From NCBI RefSeq assembly GCF_030816855.1, contig NZ_JAUSYK010000001.1, positions 3,410,001 to 3,474,000 of the forward strand: a stretch of DNA of 64,000 nucleotides, written 5' to 3'. Shown here piece by piece: positions 34,362-42,393 of this stretch. A program made the position numbers and the translations under genes. Below the pieces are notes generated by a model. That model made no database searches. It worked only from the letters and a program-made list of their open reading frames with translations, and was not told where the DNA came from. Each line of letters opens with the position of its first letter. Positions within the stretch are counted from its first letter, which is position 1. Origin of the DNA: Arthrobacter sp. B3I4. Lineage in GTDB: Bacteria > Actinomycetota > Actinomycetes > Actinomycetales > Micrococcaceae.

Positions 34362-35970
34362 GGTGCTCTCCTACGGCGCCGGAAACGGACTCCTGCGCGG
34401 GCTGGGCGGCGGGCGCGGCAGCGGCTGCGGCTGCGGTTGCCGGGGTCTTGGTGGTGTCTGCGGAGGCCTCGTCCGGGGCGAGTCCGGCCATCATCAGGCC
34501 GAGCACGTCACGGCCGGTGCCTGCCGGCACAATGCCGACGAGTTTGCCCTTGTAGAGGACCGCGATCCGGTCCGCCAGCTCAATGACTTCATCGAGTTCG
34601 GTGGACACGATCATCACGGGAGTGCCGTGGTCCCGCTCCGCGACGATCCGCTTGTGCAGGAACTCGATGGACCCGACGTCGACGCCGCGGGTCGGCTGGG
34701 AAGCGATGAAGAGGCGCAGCGGCCGCGAGAGTTCGCGTGCCATGACGACCTTTTGCTGGTTGCCGCCGGAGAGCGTCCCGGCGGCAAGCGAACCGGACGG
34801 GGTGCGGACGTCGAACTCATCGATTCGGGTCTTGGCGTTTTCCAGGACCTTGGCCGGGCTCATGCTGATGCCCTTGGCGAACGGTTCCTGGTCGTAGCGG
34901 TCCAGGATCAGGTTTTCGGCAATCGAGAAGGTGCCGATGAGCCCGTCCACCGAGCGGTCTTCGGGGACGAAGCCGACGCCGGCCTTGAGTACCTCCTTGA
35001 CGCTGCGGCCCAGCAGTTCCTCGCCGTCGAGCAGGACGGAGCCATGGACCCGGTCCTGCAGGCCCAGGATGGCTTCGGTGAGCTCGGTCTGGCCGTTGCC
35101 CTGCACTCCCGCGACGGCGAGGATCTCGCCGCGGGCGATGTCGAAGCTGATGCCGTCCACCACGTGCTGGCCGCTGGGGGCGATGACGGTGAGGTCTTTG
35201 ACCTGGAAGGTGGTCTCCTGCGGCTTGGCCGGCGCCTTGTCGAGGGTCAGGTTGACGGCGCGGCCCACCATCATTGAGGCGAGTTCCGTCGTGGACGCCG
35301 TCGGGCTGGCGGTTCCCACGACCTTGCCGCGGCGGATCACCGTGATGGTGTCCGAGACGGCCTTGACCTCGCGCAGCTTGTGCGAAATGAAGACAATCGA
35401 CGTGCCGTGGCTCTTGAGCTGCCGCATGATGTCCAGCAGCTCGTCGGTGTCCTGGGGCGTCAGCACTGCGGTGGGTTCATCGAGAATGAGCACCTTCGCA
35501 TCGCGGACCAGGGCCTTGATGATTTCCACCCGCTGCTGGACGCCGACGGGCAGGTCCTCGATCAGCGCGTCCGGGTCGACGTCGAAGCCGTACCGGTCGG
35601 AGATCTCCTGGATCTTGCGCCGGGTGTCATCGAGGTTGAGGAATCCGCCGGCCTTGGTGGTTTCCGCTCCCAGCGCGACGTTCTCGGCGACCGTGAAAAC
35701 CGGTACCAGCATGAAGTGCTGGTGCACCATGCCGATGCCGGCCGCCATGGCATCGCCCGGTCCGCGGAAGCTGACGGGTTTGTCGTCGATGAGGATCTCG
35801 CCCTCGGTGGGCTCATACAACCCGTAGAGGACGTTCATCAGCGTGGACTTGCCGGCGCCGTTCTCGCCCAGCAGGCAGTGGATCTGCCCGGGTTCAACCA
35901 CCACGTCAATGTGGTCGTTGGCTACCAGGGAGCCGAAGCGTTTGGTGATCCCCTTGAGTTCAAGTTTCAA
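34354..35970 (-). CDS. Nucleoside ABC transporter ATP-binding protein with two ABC domains (NupO/YufO-like)
   Basis: Two ABC cassettes in tandem: the first with [18 protein letters not shown], the VHQHFMLVP Q-loop and [12 protein letters not shown]; the second with a degenerate Walker A (VAGVQGNGQTEL), [14 protein letters not shown] and FIASQPTRGVDVGS. This architecture and the QHFMLVP motif fit the BMP-dependent nucleoside importers. TTG 35970 gives MKLELKGITKRFG, the usual family start; TTG 35982, four codons upstream, is possible. Neither has a good Shine-Dalgarno. A hairpin lies between it and the upstream binding-protein gene. The C-terminus is Ala-rich. Confidence 0.9.
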   Translation of the reverse strand: MKLELKGITKRFGSLVANDHIDVVVEPGQIHCLLGENGAGKSTLMNVLYGLYEPTEGEILIDDKPVSFRGPGDAMAAGIGMVHQHFMLVPVFTVAENVALGAETTKAGGFLNLDDTRRKIQEISDRYGFDVDPDALIEDLPVGVQQRVEIIKALVRDAKVLILDEPTAVLTPQDTDELLDIMRQLKSHGTSIVFISHKLREVKAVSDTITVIRRGKVVGTASPTASTTELASMMVGRAVNLTLDKAPAKPQETTFQVKDLTVIAPSGQHVVDGISFDIARGEILAVAGVQGNGQTELTEAILGLQDRVHGSVLLDGEELLGRSVKEVLKAGVGFVPEDRSVDGLIGTFSIAENLILDRYDQEPFAKGISMSPAKVLENAKTRIDEFDVRTPSGSLAAGTLSGGNQQKVVMARELSRPLRLFIASQPTRGVDVGSIEFLHKRIVAERDHGTPVMIVSTELDEVIELADRIAVLYKGKLVGIVPAGTGRDVLGLMMAGLAPDEASADTTKTPATAAAAAAAPAAQPAQESVSGAVGEHHD

Positions 35971-36080
35971 AACTCTGACCAATCTCGAAGTGTGTCCGGG
36001 TTACAGCCGGGACGCGGGTGACGGGCTGCAGAACCAGCCTAGTGCCTGCCGCCGGGGCAGGGACCGGGCCGGCGCAACGA

Positions 36081-36129
36081 AAAGCGCCACAGCCCGTGCG
36101 GTCAATGACCGTGCGGGCCGTGGCGCTTT
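36081..36129 (-). terminator. Attenuating hairpin between the binding-protein gene and the nucleoside ABC genes
   Basis: A stem of about 23 bp (36081-36103 with 36107-36129, one mismatch and two wobble pairs) with an AAT loop lies 10 nt after the binding-protein stop. It would reduce readthrough into the ATPase and permease genes. Confidence 0.75.
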
Positions 36130-36139
36130 GCGGCGGAAA

Positions 36140-37249
36140 TTAGGCCTTCGGGCTTGCTGCGGATTCGACCTTCAGCTTGCCGGAGGCGATGTCCTTCTTG
36201 ATCTGGTCCAGCTCGGACTTCAGCTCGGCCGGAACCTGGGAGTCCAGGTCGTGGAACGGAGCCAGCTGCACGCCGTCGTTCGCGAGGGTGCCGACGTACG
36301 GCGTGTTGGTGAACTTGCCGTCCTTGTCTTCCTTCACAACGGTTTCCACGGCCTCGCCCATCTGCTTCATCACGGAGGAGAGCATGATGTCCTTGTAGTC
36401 CGGGGCGGTGAGGAAGCCGTCGGAGTCAACCCAGATGAGCTTGACGTCCTTGCCTGCTGCCTTCGCTTCCTTCAGGGCCGCGCCGGCACCCTTGCCGACC
36501 GGGCCGGCGACGGGCATGACGATGTCCGCGCCCTGGTCAAGGAAGTTCTGGGTGAACTGCTTGCCCTTGTCCTGCTTCTCGAAGTCGCCGGTGAAGGAGC
36601 CGTCCTGCTTGGCCTTGTCCCAGCCAAGAACCTTGACGTTCTTGCCCTTCTTCTCGTTGTAGTACTTGACGCCGTCGGCGTAGCCGTCCATGAAAATGGT
36701 GACGGTCGGGATCTTGATGCCGCCGAAGGTGGCGACGGTGCCGGTCTTGGTGGCGCCGGCCGCGAGGTAGCCGGCCATGAAGGCGGCCTGGGCAGTGTCG
36801 TAGATGATCGGCTTGACGTTGGCGATCGGCTTGTCGTAGCCGAAGTCGATGATCGCGAAGTGCTTGTCCGGGTTCGCCGTGGCCTGGGCCTTGGTGGCGT
36901 CGCCGAGGAGGAACCCGACCGTGATGGTCAGGTTGCAGCCGGCGGTGACCATGGCACGGAGGTTGGGCTCAAAGTCGTTGTTCGTCTTCGACTCGACCTG
37001 GTTGACCTTGATGCCGAGGTCCTTTTCGGTCTTCTTCAGGCCTTCGTAGGAGGACTGGTTGAATGACTGGTCGTCGAATCCACCGGAGTCGGAGACGATG
37101 CAGCCGGTGTAGTTGCTGGCCGACTTGGTGGCGCTGCTGCCGGCGTCCGGGGCAGCCCCGCAGCCGGTGAGCAGCAGTGCAGCCGCCCCAACGGTGGCGA
37201 CACCTGCCATTGAACCGCGCTTGACGGTGGCGCGCAGTGAGTTCTTCAA
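36140..37249 (-). CDS. BMP family nucleoside-binding lipoprotein
   Basis: The 369-residue lipoprotein has the signal MAGVATVGAAALLLTGC with the lipobox Cys, then the BMP (PnrA-like/Med) fold: IVSDSGGFDDQSFNQSSYEG, KVNQVESKTNND, FAIIDFGYD and LIWVDSDGFLTAPDY. Such proteins bind purine and pyrimidine nucleosides. TTG 37249 was chosen because GGAGGAAC lies directly before it and gives a normal signal peptide; a longer frame from 37294 is less likely. It heads the unit that continues after a hairpin with ATPase, two permeases, cdd and deoA. Confidence 0.92.
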   Translation of the reverse strand: MKNSLRATVKRGSMAGVATVGAAALLLTGCGAAPDAGSSATKSASNYTGCIVSDSGGFDDQSFNQSSYEGLKKTEKDLGIKVNQVESKTNNDFEPNLRAMVTAGCNLTITVGFLLGDATKAQATANPDKHFAIIDFGYDKPIANVKPIIYDTAQAAFMAGYLAAGATKTGTVATFGGIKIPTVTIFMDGYADGVKYYNEKKGKNVKVLGWDKAKQDGSFTGDFEKQDKGKQFTQNFLDQGADIVMPVAGPVGKGAGAALKEAKAAGKDVKLIWVDSDGFLTAPDYKDIMLSSVMKQMGEAVETVVKEDKDGKFTNTPYVGTLANDGVQLAPFHDLDSQVPAELKSELDQIKKDIASGKLKVESAASPKA

Positions 37250-37468
37250 AGTTCCTCCAGGAAGAAAGAGATAGGCGCTACGACGGGAGTTCAATGAGTG
37301 TCTGCTTCCGGTTTCCCCTGAAACACTGTTGTCACTGACGGATTCGCAGCACTGCGCCGAGGCGCACTGATGGAAGCTACTTTAGTGTCATGGAACACGC
37401 CCAGTAACACACTTCACACTCATTGCCCCGATTGTTGAGAACTTGTTACCTAGCAGTACCTCCCTACC

Positions 37469-37534
37469 AGCGCGAACGGACACTTGAGGCCCCGAAATCC
37501 AAGGAAATCAGGGCCTCAACTGTCCGTTCGCGCT
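37469..37534. repeat. Long palindromic repeat downstream of the oxidoreductase gene
   Basis: Two 24-nt arms (37469-37492 and 37511-37534) pair with a single mismatch around an 18-nt loop. The arm contains CGAACGGACACTTGAGGCCC, nearly identical to the palindrome at 39571-39627. It can act as the terminator for the minus-strand ohrR-ohr-oxidoreductase unit. Confidence 0.8.
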
Positions 37535-37544
37535 TCCGGGGGGA

Positions 37545-38576
37545 CTAGATGCGGACGAGCATCTTTCCGGTGTTGGCGCCGTCGAGCAGGTCCATGAAGG
37601 CCTGCGGGGCGTTTTCCAGTCCGTCGACGATCGTTTCGTCGTAGCGGACGGTGCCGTCGGCCAGCCAGCCGGAGAGCGCCTCGACGAACTCGCCCATGTA
37701 CTTCCAGTAGCCGCCGACCAGGAATCCCTTCAGGGTCAGCTGCTTGCCGATGGCCAGCATGAGGTTCCGCGGCGCCGGCGTCGGCTCGGTGGAGTTGTAC
37801 TGCGAAATGGCGCCGCACATCGCCACCCGTCCGCCGACGTTCAGCACCGACAGCGCAGCCTCGAGGTGCTCACCGCCGACGTTGTCGAAGTACACGTCAA
37901 TGCCGTTCTCCCCCGCAGCCTCCTTGAGGAGGTCACGAACCGGGCCGTCGTGGTAGTTGAACGCTGCGTCGAAGCCCAGTTCCAGCAGCCGGGCCACCTT
38001 TTCCGGGGTGCCGGCGCTGCCGATCACCCGCGAGGCGCCCATGGCCTTGGCGATCTGGCCCACCAGGGAACCGACAGCGCCGGCCGCTCCGGAGACGAAG
38101 ACGGCTTCGCCGGGCTTGAACTCGGCAACCTTGAGCAGACCCGCGTAGGCGGTCAGGCCGGTCATCCCGAGCGCGCCGAGGAAGGCCGACGCCGGCGCGA
38201 GGTCGGTGCGGGCCGGAGTGGTGGCGGCCGCGTCCAGCACCGCGTACTCACGCCAGCCGAGGCTGTGGACGACGGTATCCCCCACCTTGCGGTCGTCCGC
38301 ACGGGAGGCGACGACCTCGCCGACGGCCCCGCCTTCCATGGCGGCGTCCAGGGCGAACGGCGCGGAGTAGGACTTCACGTCGTTCATCCGGCCGCGCATG
38401 TACGGGTCCACCGAGATGAAGAGGTTGCGGACCAGGACCTGGCCCTCCTGCAGCTCCGGCAGGGCCGATTCGGTGAGCCGGAAGTTTTCCGGTACCGGCC
38501 GGCCGTGCGGCCGGGACGCGAGCTGGATTTCCCGGGTGGTGGCGGGAACGGTGGTGTTTTCGGTCTGGGTGCTCAT
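37545..38576 (-). CDS. NADP-dependent oxidoreductase of the MDR (leukotriene B4 12-hydroxydehydrogenase/CurA-like) family
   Basis: The 343-residue protein belongs to the zinc-free medium-chain dehydrogenase/reductase group that reduces alpha,beta-unsaturated carbonyls: SVDPYMRGRM, the Rossmann motif VSGAAGAVGSLVGQIAK, and CGAISQYN with the C-terminal GKMLVRI. It lacks the zinc ligands of alcohol dehydrogenases. It overlaps ohr by 4 bp (ATGA) and follows ohrR-ohr, so it probably detoxifies reactive aldehydes or enones from lipid peroxidation and is co-regulated with ohr. Substrate is inferred. Confidence 0.92.
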   Translation of the reverse strand: MSTQTENTTVPATTREIQLASRPHGRPVPENFRLTESALPELQEGQVLVRNLFISVDPYMRGRMNDVKSYSAPFALDAAMEGGAVGEVVASRADDRKVGDTVVHSLGWREYAVLDAAATTPARTDLAPASAFLGALGMTGLTAYAGLLKVAEFKPGEAVFVSGAAGAVGSLVGQIAKAMGASRVIGSAGTPEKVARLLELGFDAAFNYHDGPVRDLLKEAAGENGIDVYFDNVGGEHLEAALSVLNVGGRVAMCGAISQYNSTEPTPAPRNLMLAIGKQLTLKGFLVGGYWKYMGEFVEALSGWLADGTVRYDETIVDGLENAPQAFMDLLDGANTGKMLVRI

Positions 38577-39004
38577 GCGGCGACCTCCAGGATTTTGATG
38601 TCTACGGTGATGTTGCCTCGGGTGGCATTGGAGTAAGGGCAGACCTCGTGGGCCTTTGCTACGAGGGCCTCGGCGGTTTCCCGGTCAACGGCGGGAAGGG
38701 CGATTTCCAGTTCGGCGGCAATGCCGTAACCGGCGCCGCCGTCCAGGGCGCCGAGGTGGATCTTGGCGGCGACGGCGGAGTCCGTCAGGTCCGCTTTCTG
38801 CTGGCGGCCGACCAGGCGCAGGGCCGAATGGAAACAGGCCGCATAGCCGGCGGCGAAGAGCTGTTCGGGGTTGGTTCCCTCCCCCGAGCCGCCCAGCTCC
38901 ACCGGGCTGGCGAGGGTGACGTTGAGCTTGCCGTCGCTGGTCTGGGCGTTGCCGTCGCGCCCTTCGCCGGAAGCGAGTGCTTCCGCGGTGTAGAGGGGTT
39001 TCAT
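38573..39004 (-). CDS. ohr: Organic hydroperoxide resistance protein Ohr
   Basis: Ohr is a thiol peroxidase reducing organic hydroperoxides. The 143-residue OsmC-fold protein has both catalytic cysteines: in FAAGYAACFHSAL (about Cys57) and in VCPYSNATRGN (about Cys122), and begins with LYTAEALASGEGRDG as expected. ATG 39004 gives the family length; the frame is open upstream into the ohrR gene without meaning. It sits 59 bp after ohrR and overlaps the oxidoreductase start. Confidence 0.96.
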   Translation of the reverse strand: MKPLYTAEALASGEGRDGNAQTSDGKLNVTLASPVELGGSGEGTNPEQLFAAGYAACFHSALRLVGRQQKADLTDSAVAAKIHLGALDGGAGYGIAAELEIALPAVDRETAEALVAKAHEVCPYSNATRGNITVDIKILEVAA

Positions 39005-39063
39005 GGGAATCCAATCTGTTGGGTACTGAAAGTTTTCGTGCCGCGCGGCCTCGGACGAGTGGC

Positions 39064-39513
39064 TCAGTGGCTGGCGTGCAGGGCGGCCGTGAGCCGGCTC
39101 AGCGTCTCGCGAAGCTGGTCGAGTTCGGCGGCTGAGAGCCCGGCGGCGTCCGCGAGACGCTGCGGGATACCTGCCGCGCGGGCGCTGAGCGCCGATCCCT
39201 CCGGGGTCAGGAAGACCTCCACGCGCCGCTCGTCCGCCGCCGACCGCCGTCGTTCGACAAAGCCCAGCGCCTCGAGACGCTTCAGCAGCGGGGACAGCGT
39301 CCCCGAATCCAGCCCCAGCTCCTCGCCGAGTTCCCGGACGCTGCGCGGGTTCTCCTCCCACAGCACCATCATCGCGAGGTACTGGGGGTAGGTCAGGCCG
39401 AGTTCTTCGAGCATTGGCCGGTACGCGGCCGTCGCGGCGCGGGACGCCGAGTACATGGCGAAGCACACCTGCCGGTCTAGGCGCGGTGCGTCGGAGGGAA
39501 TGTTCTGGGCCAC
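39064..39513 (-). CDS. ohrR: MarR-family regulator OhrR
   Basis: OhrR represses ohr and is inactivated when its reactive cysteine is oxidised by organic peroxides. The 149-residue winged-helix protein has that cysteine in RQVCFAMYSASRAATAAYRP (Cys17), the recognition region LDSGTLSPLLKRLEALGFVER and the wing ERRRSAADERRVEV. GTG 39513 has a TAGGGT hexamer 6 nt upstream, so it appears leaderless. A perfect OhrR-type palindrome covers the promoter, indicating autorepression of the ohrR-ohr-oxidoreductase unit. Confidence 0.94.
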   Translation of the reverse strand: MAQNIPSDAPRLDRQVCFAMYSASRAATAAYRPMLEELGLTYPQYLAMMVLWEENPRSVRELGEELGLDSGTLSPLLKRLEALGFVERRRSAADERRVEVFLTPEGSALSARAAGIPQRLADAAGLSAAELDQLRETLSRLTAALHASH

Positions 39514-39519
39514 CCCAAA

Positions 39520-39525
39520 ACCCTA
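39520..39525 (-). promoter_or_regulatory. -10 hexamer of the leaderless ohrR promoter
   Basis: TAGGGT ends 6 nt before GTG 39513; the OhrR palindrome begins 3 nt further upstream. Confidence 0.55.
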
Positions 39526-39527
39526 AC

Positions 39528-39544
39528 GCACAATTAGATTGTGC
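39528..39544. promoter_or_regulatory. Candidate OhrR operator
   Basis: GCACAAT-TAG-ATTGTGC is a perfect 7-3-7 palindrome of the ACAAT...ATTGT type known for OhrR. It occupies the spacer region of the ohrR promoter, consistent with repression. Confidence 0.75.
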
Positions 39545-39570
39545 ACAACTCAAACCCCCCGGCGTGAGGC

Positions 39571-39627
39571 CGAACGAACACTTGAGGCCCAGAAATTCCC
39601 GATTTCTGGGCCTCAAGTGTTCGTTCG
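39571..39627. repeat. Perfect 26-bp palindromic repeat downstream of the M20 gene
   Basis: Arms 39571-39596 and 39602-39627 are perfectly complementary with a 5-nt loop. The arm begins CGAACGAACACTTGAGGCCC and matches the repeat at 37469-37534. It runs directly into the 32-bp tandem array. Confidence 0.85.
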
Positions 39628-39759
39628 CGCCGGGGTGCGGGGCCGGAAGTGTTCGTTCGCGCCGGGGTGCGGGGCCGGAAGTGTACGTTCGCGCCGGGGT
39701 GCGGGGCCGGAAGTGTACGTTCGCGCCGGGGTGCGGGGCCGGAAGTGTACGTTCGCGCG
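39617..39759. repeat. 32-bp tandem repeat array, four full units plus a partial
   Basis: Units start at 39617, 39649, 39681 and 39713, with a 15-nt partial unit at 39745. Units 1-2 carry GTGTTCGTTCG and units 3-4 GTGTACGTTCG; otherwise they are identical. The first unit overlaps the right arm of the 39571 palindrome, so the array looks like an expansion of that arm. Open frames through it are artefacts. Confidence 0.9.
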
Positions 39760-39782
39760 AGAGTGGGGAGGGCCGGCCGGGG

Positions 39783-40983
39783 TTAGAGGTCGCGGAGGGT
39801 GCGGAGGGCCGCTGCGGTGAGCACCCGGATGCCGAGACCCAGGGCCCGCTCGTCCACGATGTAGTCACCGCGGTGCAGGTCGTACTCTTCCCCGCCGGGG
39901 GTTTTGGTGCCGAGCCGCATCATCGCGCCGGGAAGGTCGGCGAGGAACCAGGCGAAGTCCTCCCCGCCCATGGACTGGGGGGTCAGCACAACGGAGTTCT
40001 CGCTGATCTCGGCGCGGGCGGCGGCTTCGATCAGCGCGGTTTCGTGTTCGGAGTTCACCACCGGCGGCACCCCGCGGGTGTGTTCCAGGTGGACGTCGAC
40101 GCCGTAGGGCGCGGCGATCTGCTGCACCACCTCGTCGAGGATCTGCCCCGCGCTGTGCCAGGCATCCCGGTCCAGGCAGCGCATGGTGCCGGCCATGTAG
40201 CCGCTAGCAGGAATGGCGTTCGGGGCGGAACCGGCCGAGATGTGGCCCCACACCACGGAAACGCCGCTGCGCACATCGACGCGGCGGGACAGCACCGCCG
40301 GAACGTTGATCGCGATCTGGGCCAGGGCGAAGACCAGTTCCTCGGTCAGGTGCGGCCGCGAGGTGTGTCCGCCGCGGCCGGTGAGCTCGATCTTGATGGT
40401 GTCCGAGGCAGAGGTGATGGCCCCGATCCGGGTGCCGATCTTGCCGACCTCGATCCGCGGATCGCAGTGCAGTGCCAGGATCCGGGGCACGCCTCTCGAG
40501 CACGCCCTGCTCGATGCACGCGTGCGCACCGCCGGGCATGGTCTCCTCCGCCGGCTGGAAGATGATCCGCACCGTCCCGCCCAGCGGCGCGGATTCGTGC
40601 ATCCGCTGCAGGACCAGGGCGATGCCCAGCATCGTGGTGGTGTGCACATCGTGACCGCAGGCGTGGGTGACGCCGTGGTTCTTGGACGCGAAATCCAGTC
40701 CGGTCTCTTCGATGATGGGCAGAGCGTCAATGTCCCCGCGCAGCGCGGTGGCGATCGGGCCCTCCCCGACGTCCACGGTCACACCCGTGCCCTCAAGTCG
40801 GCGGGGTTTGAGGCCGGCCGCCTCGAGCCGGTGGACGAGCTTGTCCGTGGTGCGGAACTCCTTAAAGGACAGCTCCGGGTGCGCGTGGAGGTCGCGGCGG
40901 AAGTCGGTCAGCTCCGGCAGGAGCGGCTCCAGCCACGGCCCCACCAGAGTGGTTGGGTCAGCTTCAGTAGTGTAATTGCGCAC
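39783..40983 (-). pseudogene. M20 family amidohydrolase, disrupted by a frameshift
   Basis: Reading from GTG 40983, the protein matches M20D amidohydrolases (N-acyl amino acid or peptide hydrolases): LRGDIDALPI, THACGHDVHTTTMLG and FQPAEETMPGGAHACIEQG. After about 163 codons (near 40494-40496, minus-strand GAGAGG) homology jumps to another frame that continues with LALHCDPRIEVGKIG, GRGGHTSRPHL, MGGEDFAWFL and a normal C-terminus at 39783. Removing one base restores a 399-residue full-length enzyme. Either a recent inactivating mutation or a sequence error. TACAGT ends 6 nt before the GTG. Confidence 0.85.
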
Positions 40984-40989
40984 ACAATC

Positions 40990-40995
40990 ACTGTA
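40990..40995 (-). promoter_or_regulatory. -10 hexamer of a leaderless promoter (M20 gene)
   Basis: TACAGT ends 6 nt before GTG 40983. Confidence 0.45.
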
Positions 40996-41097
40996 GCGAG
41001 CGTCGAAAAAATAGCGGCATCGCGTCGGCGCGTTACGGTTCCCGGAGGGGCCCCGCAGGCCGAAGAGCCAAGGCCGCGGGCGCCGGCGTCGGGGCGG

Positions 41098-42255
41098 CTA
41101 AAGGACGTCCGTGTCCCCGCTGGCCTTGAGCGCGTCCACCGCGGCCTTAACCCGCTGCGAGTGCGCCTTGGTGGTCACGAGCAGCGCATCAGGCGTGTCG
41201 ACGATCACCACGTCCTTAATCCCGATCAGGGCGATGACGCGCTTGGTGTCAGTGACCACCACGCCGCTGGCGTTTTCGGTGAACACGCGGGCGCCGGCGC
41301 CGATCACGGTGACCTCGTCGACCTCCTTGGCGCTGTTCAGCCTGCCGACGGAGGCGAAGTCCCCGACGTCGTCCCAGCGGAAGGTGCCGGGCACGACGGC
41401 GACGTCCCCGGCGGCCGCGGCCGGCTCGGCGACGGCGTAGTCGATGGCGATTTTCGGCAGGGTGGGCCAGACGCGAGCCGTGACCTCGTCGCGCAGCGGG
41501 GTGTCCCAGGCCTTGGCGATCTCCTGCAGCCCGGTGAAGAGCTCCGGCTGGTTCGCCTCCAGGTGCTTGAGCATCAGCGAGACCGGTGCGACGAACATGC
41601 CCGCGTTCCAGACGTATTCGCCGCTGTCCACGTACTGCTGGGCGACTTCCTCACTGGGCTTTTCGACGAACTCCACCACGGTGTGGGCGTTCGGGGCGCC
41701 GGGAACGCTGAGCGTGTCGCCGGCGCGGATGTAGCCGAAGCCGGTGGACGGGTGCGTGGGCTTGATGCCGATGGTGACGATCTTGCCGGCCGCCGCGGTG
41801 TAGATAGCTTCCCTGACGGCCTCCTGGAACAGATCGTCGGGGCTGATGACCTGGTCTGCTGCGAAGGAGCCCATGATGGTGTCCGGGTCGCGCTCGTACA
41901 GGATGGCGGCGGCGAGGCCGATGGCCGCGCCGGAATCCTTGGGTTCGCTTTCCAGGACGAGGTCAGCGTCGTGCACCTCCGGCAACTGGCGGCAGACGGC
42001 CTCGCGGTGCGCGTTGCCGGTGACAACCAGCATGCGGCTGCCGGCGAGCGGCTCGAGCCGGTCGTAGGTCGCGCGGAGCAAGGTGCTGCCGGACCCGGTG
42101 AGGTCATGCAGGAACTTCGGCGCGGCAGCCCGGGACAGCGGCCAGAGCCGGGTCCCCACGCCGCCGGCGGGGATCACCGCAATGAAACGGTCGAGCGGGG
42201 AGTCGGCCGCGATCTCCCGGGCCGACTCGTGGCTGGGCACATTGTCTGTAGTCAT
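41098..42255 (-). CDS. manC: Mannose-1-phosphate guanylyltransferase
   Basis: The enzyme makes GDP-mannose from GTP and mannose-1-phosphate for glycans, lipomannans or exopolysaccharide. The 385-residue protein has the nucleotidyltransferase signature IPAGGVGTRLWPLSR near residue 29, a Lys in PKFLHDLTG, the FVEKPSEEVAQQY motif, WNAGMFV, and a FRWDDVGDFASV end. It lacks the isomerase half of bifunctional enzymes. ATG 42255 is preceded by TAAAGT with 7 nt spacing, so it is probably leaderless. It is divergent from sdhCDAB. Confidence 0.92.
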   Translation of the reverse strand: MTTDNVPSHESAREIAADSPLDRFIAVIPAGGVGTRLWPLSRAAAPKFLHDLTGSGSTLLRATYDRLEPLAGSRMLVVTGNAHREAVCRQLPEVHDADLVLESEPKDSGAAIGLAAAILYERDPDTIMGSFAADQVISPDDLFQEAVREAIYTAAAGKIVTIGIKPTHPSTGFGYIRAGDTLSVPGAPNAHTVVEFVEKPSEEVAQQYVDSGEYVWNAGMFVAPVSLMLKHLEANQPELFTGLQEIAKAWDTPLRDEVTARVWPTLPKIAIDYAVAEPAAAAGDVAVVPGTFRWDDVGDFASVGRLNSAKEVDEVTVIGAGARVFTENASGVVVTDTKRVIALIGIKDVVIVDTPDALLVTTKAHSQRVKAAVDALKASGDTDVL

Positions 42256-42262
42256 CAGGGTT

Positions 42263-42268
42263 ACTTTA
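42263..42268 (-). promoter_or_regulatory. -10 hexamer of a leaderless promoter (manC)
   Basis: TAAAGT ends 7 nt before ATG 42255. Confidence 0.5.
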
Positions 42269-42393
42269 GCCGAATGCTGCGATTTCGCCCCGGAATCATG
42301 ACCCCTGATCCTCGGCCGGCGCCAGCGAATGTGGCGTTCGTCTCAAAACCGGCCCAAAACGGCGCCCCGCGCGGGCACCGGCGGGCGGCTGAA

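Noticed and set aside
37404..37417. A fourth CRP-like site upstream of the nucleoside-binding gene
   Set aside because: GTAA-N6-TCAC has a mismatch in the core half-site and no clear promoter next to it, so it is too weak to claim.
39539..39820. Frame encoding RKCSFAPGCGAG-like repeats
   Set aside because: It translates the 32-bp array and palindrome; it reflects repeat periodicity, not a protein.
38573..39868. Ohr with a long N-terminal extension
   Set aside because: The extension overlaps ohrR antisense frames and the palindrome; Ohr proteins start at MKPLYTAEA.
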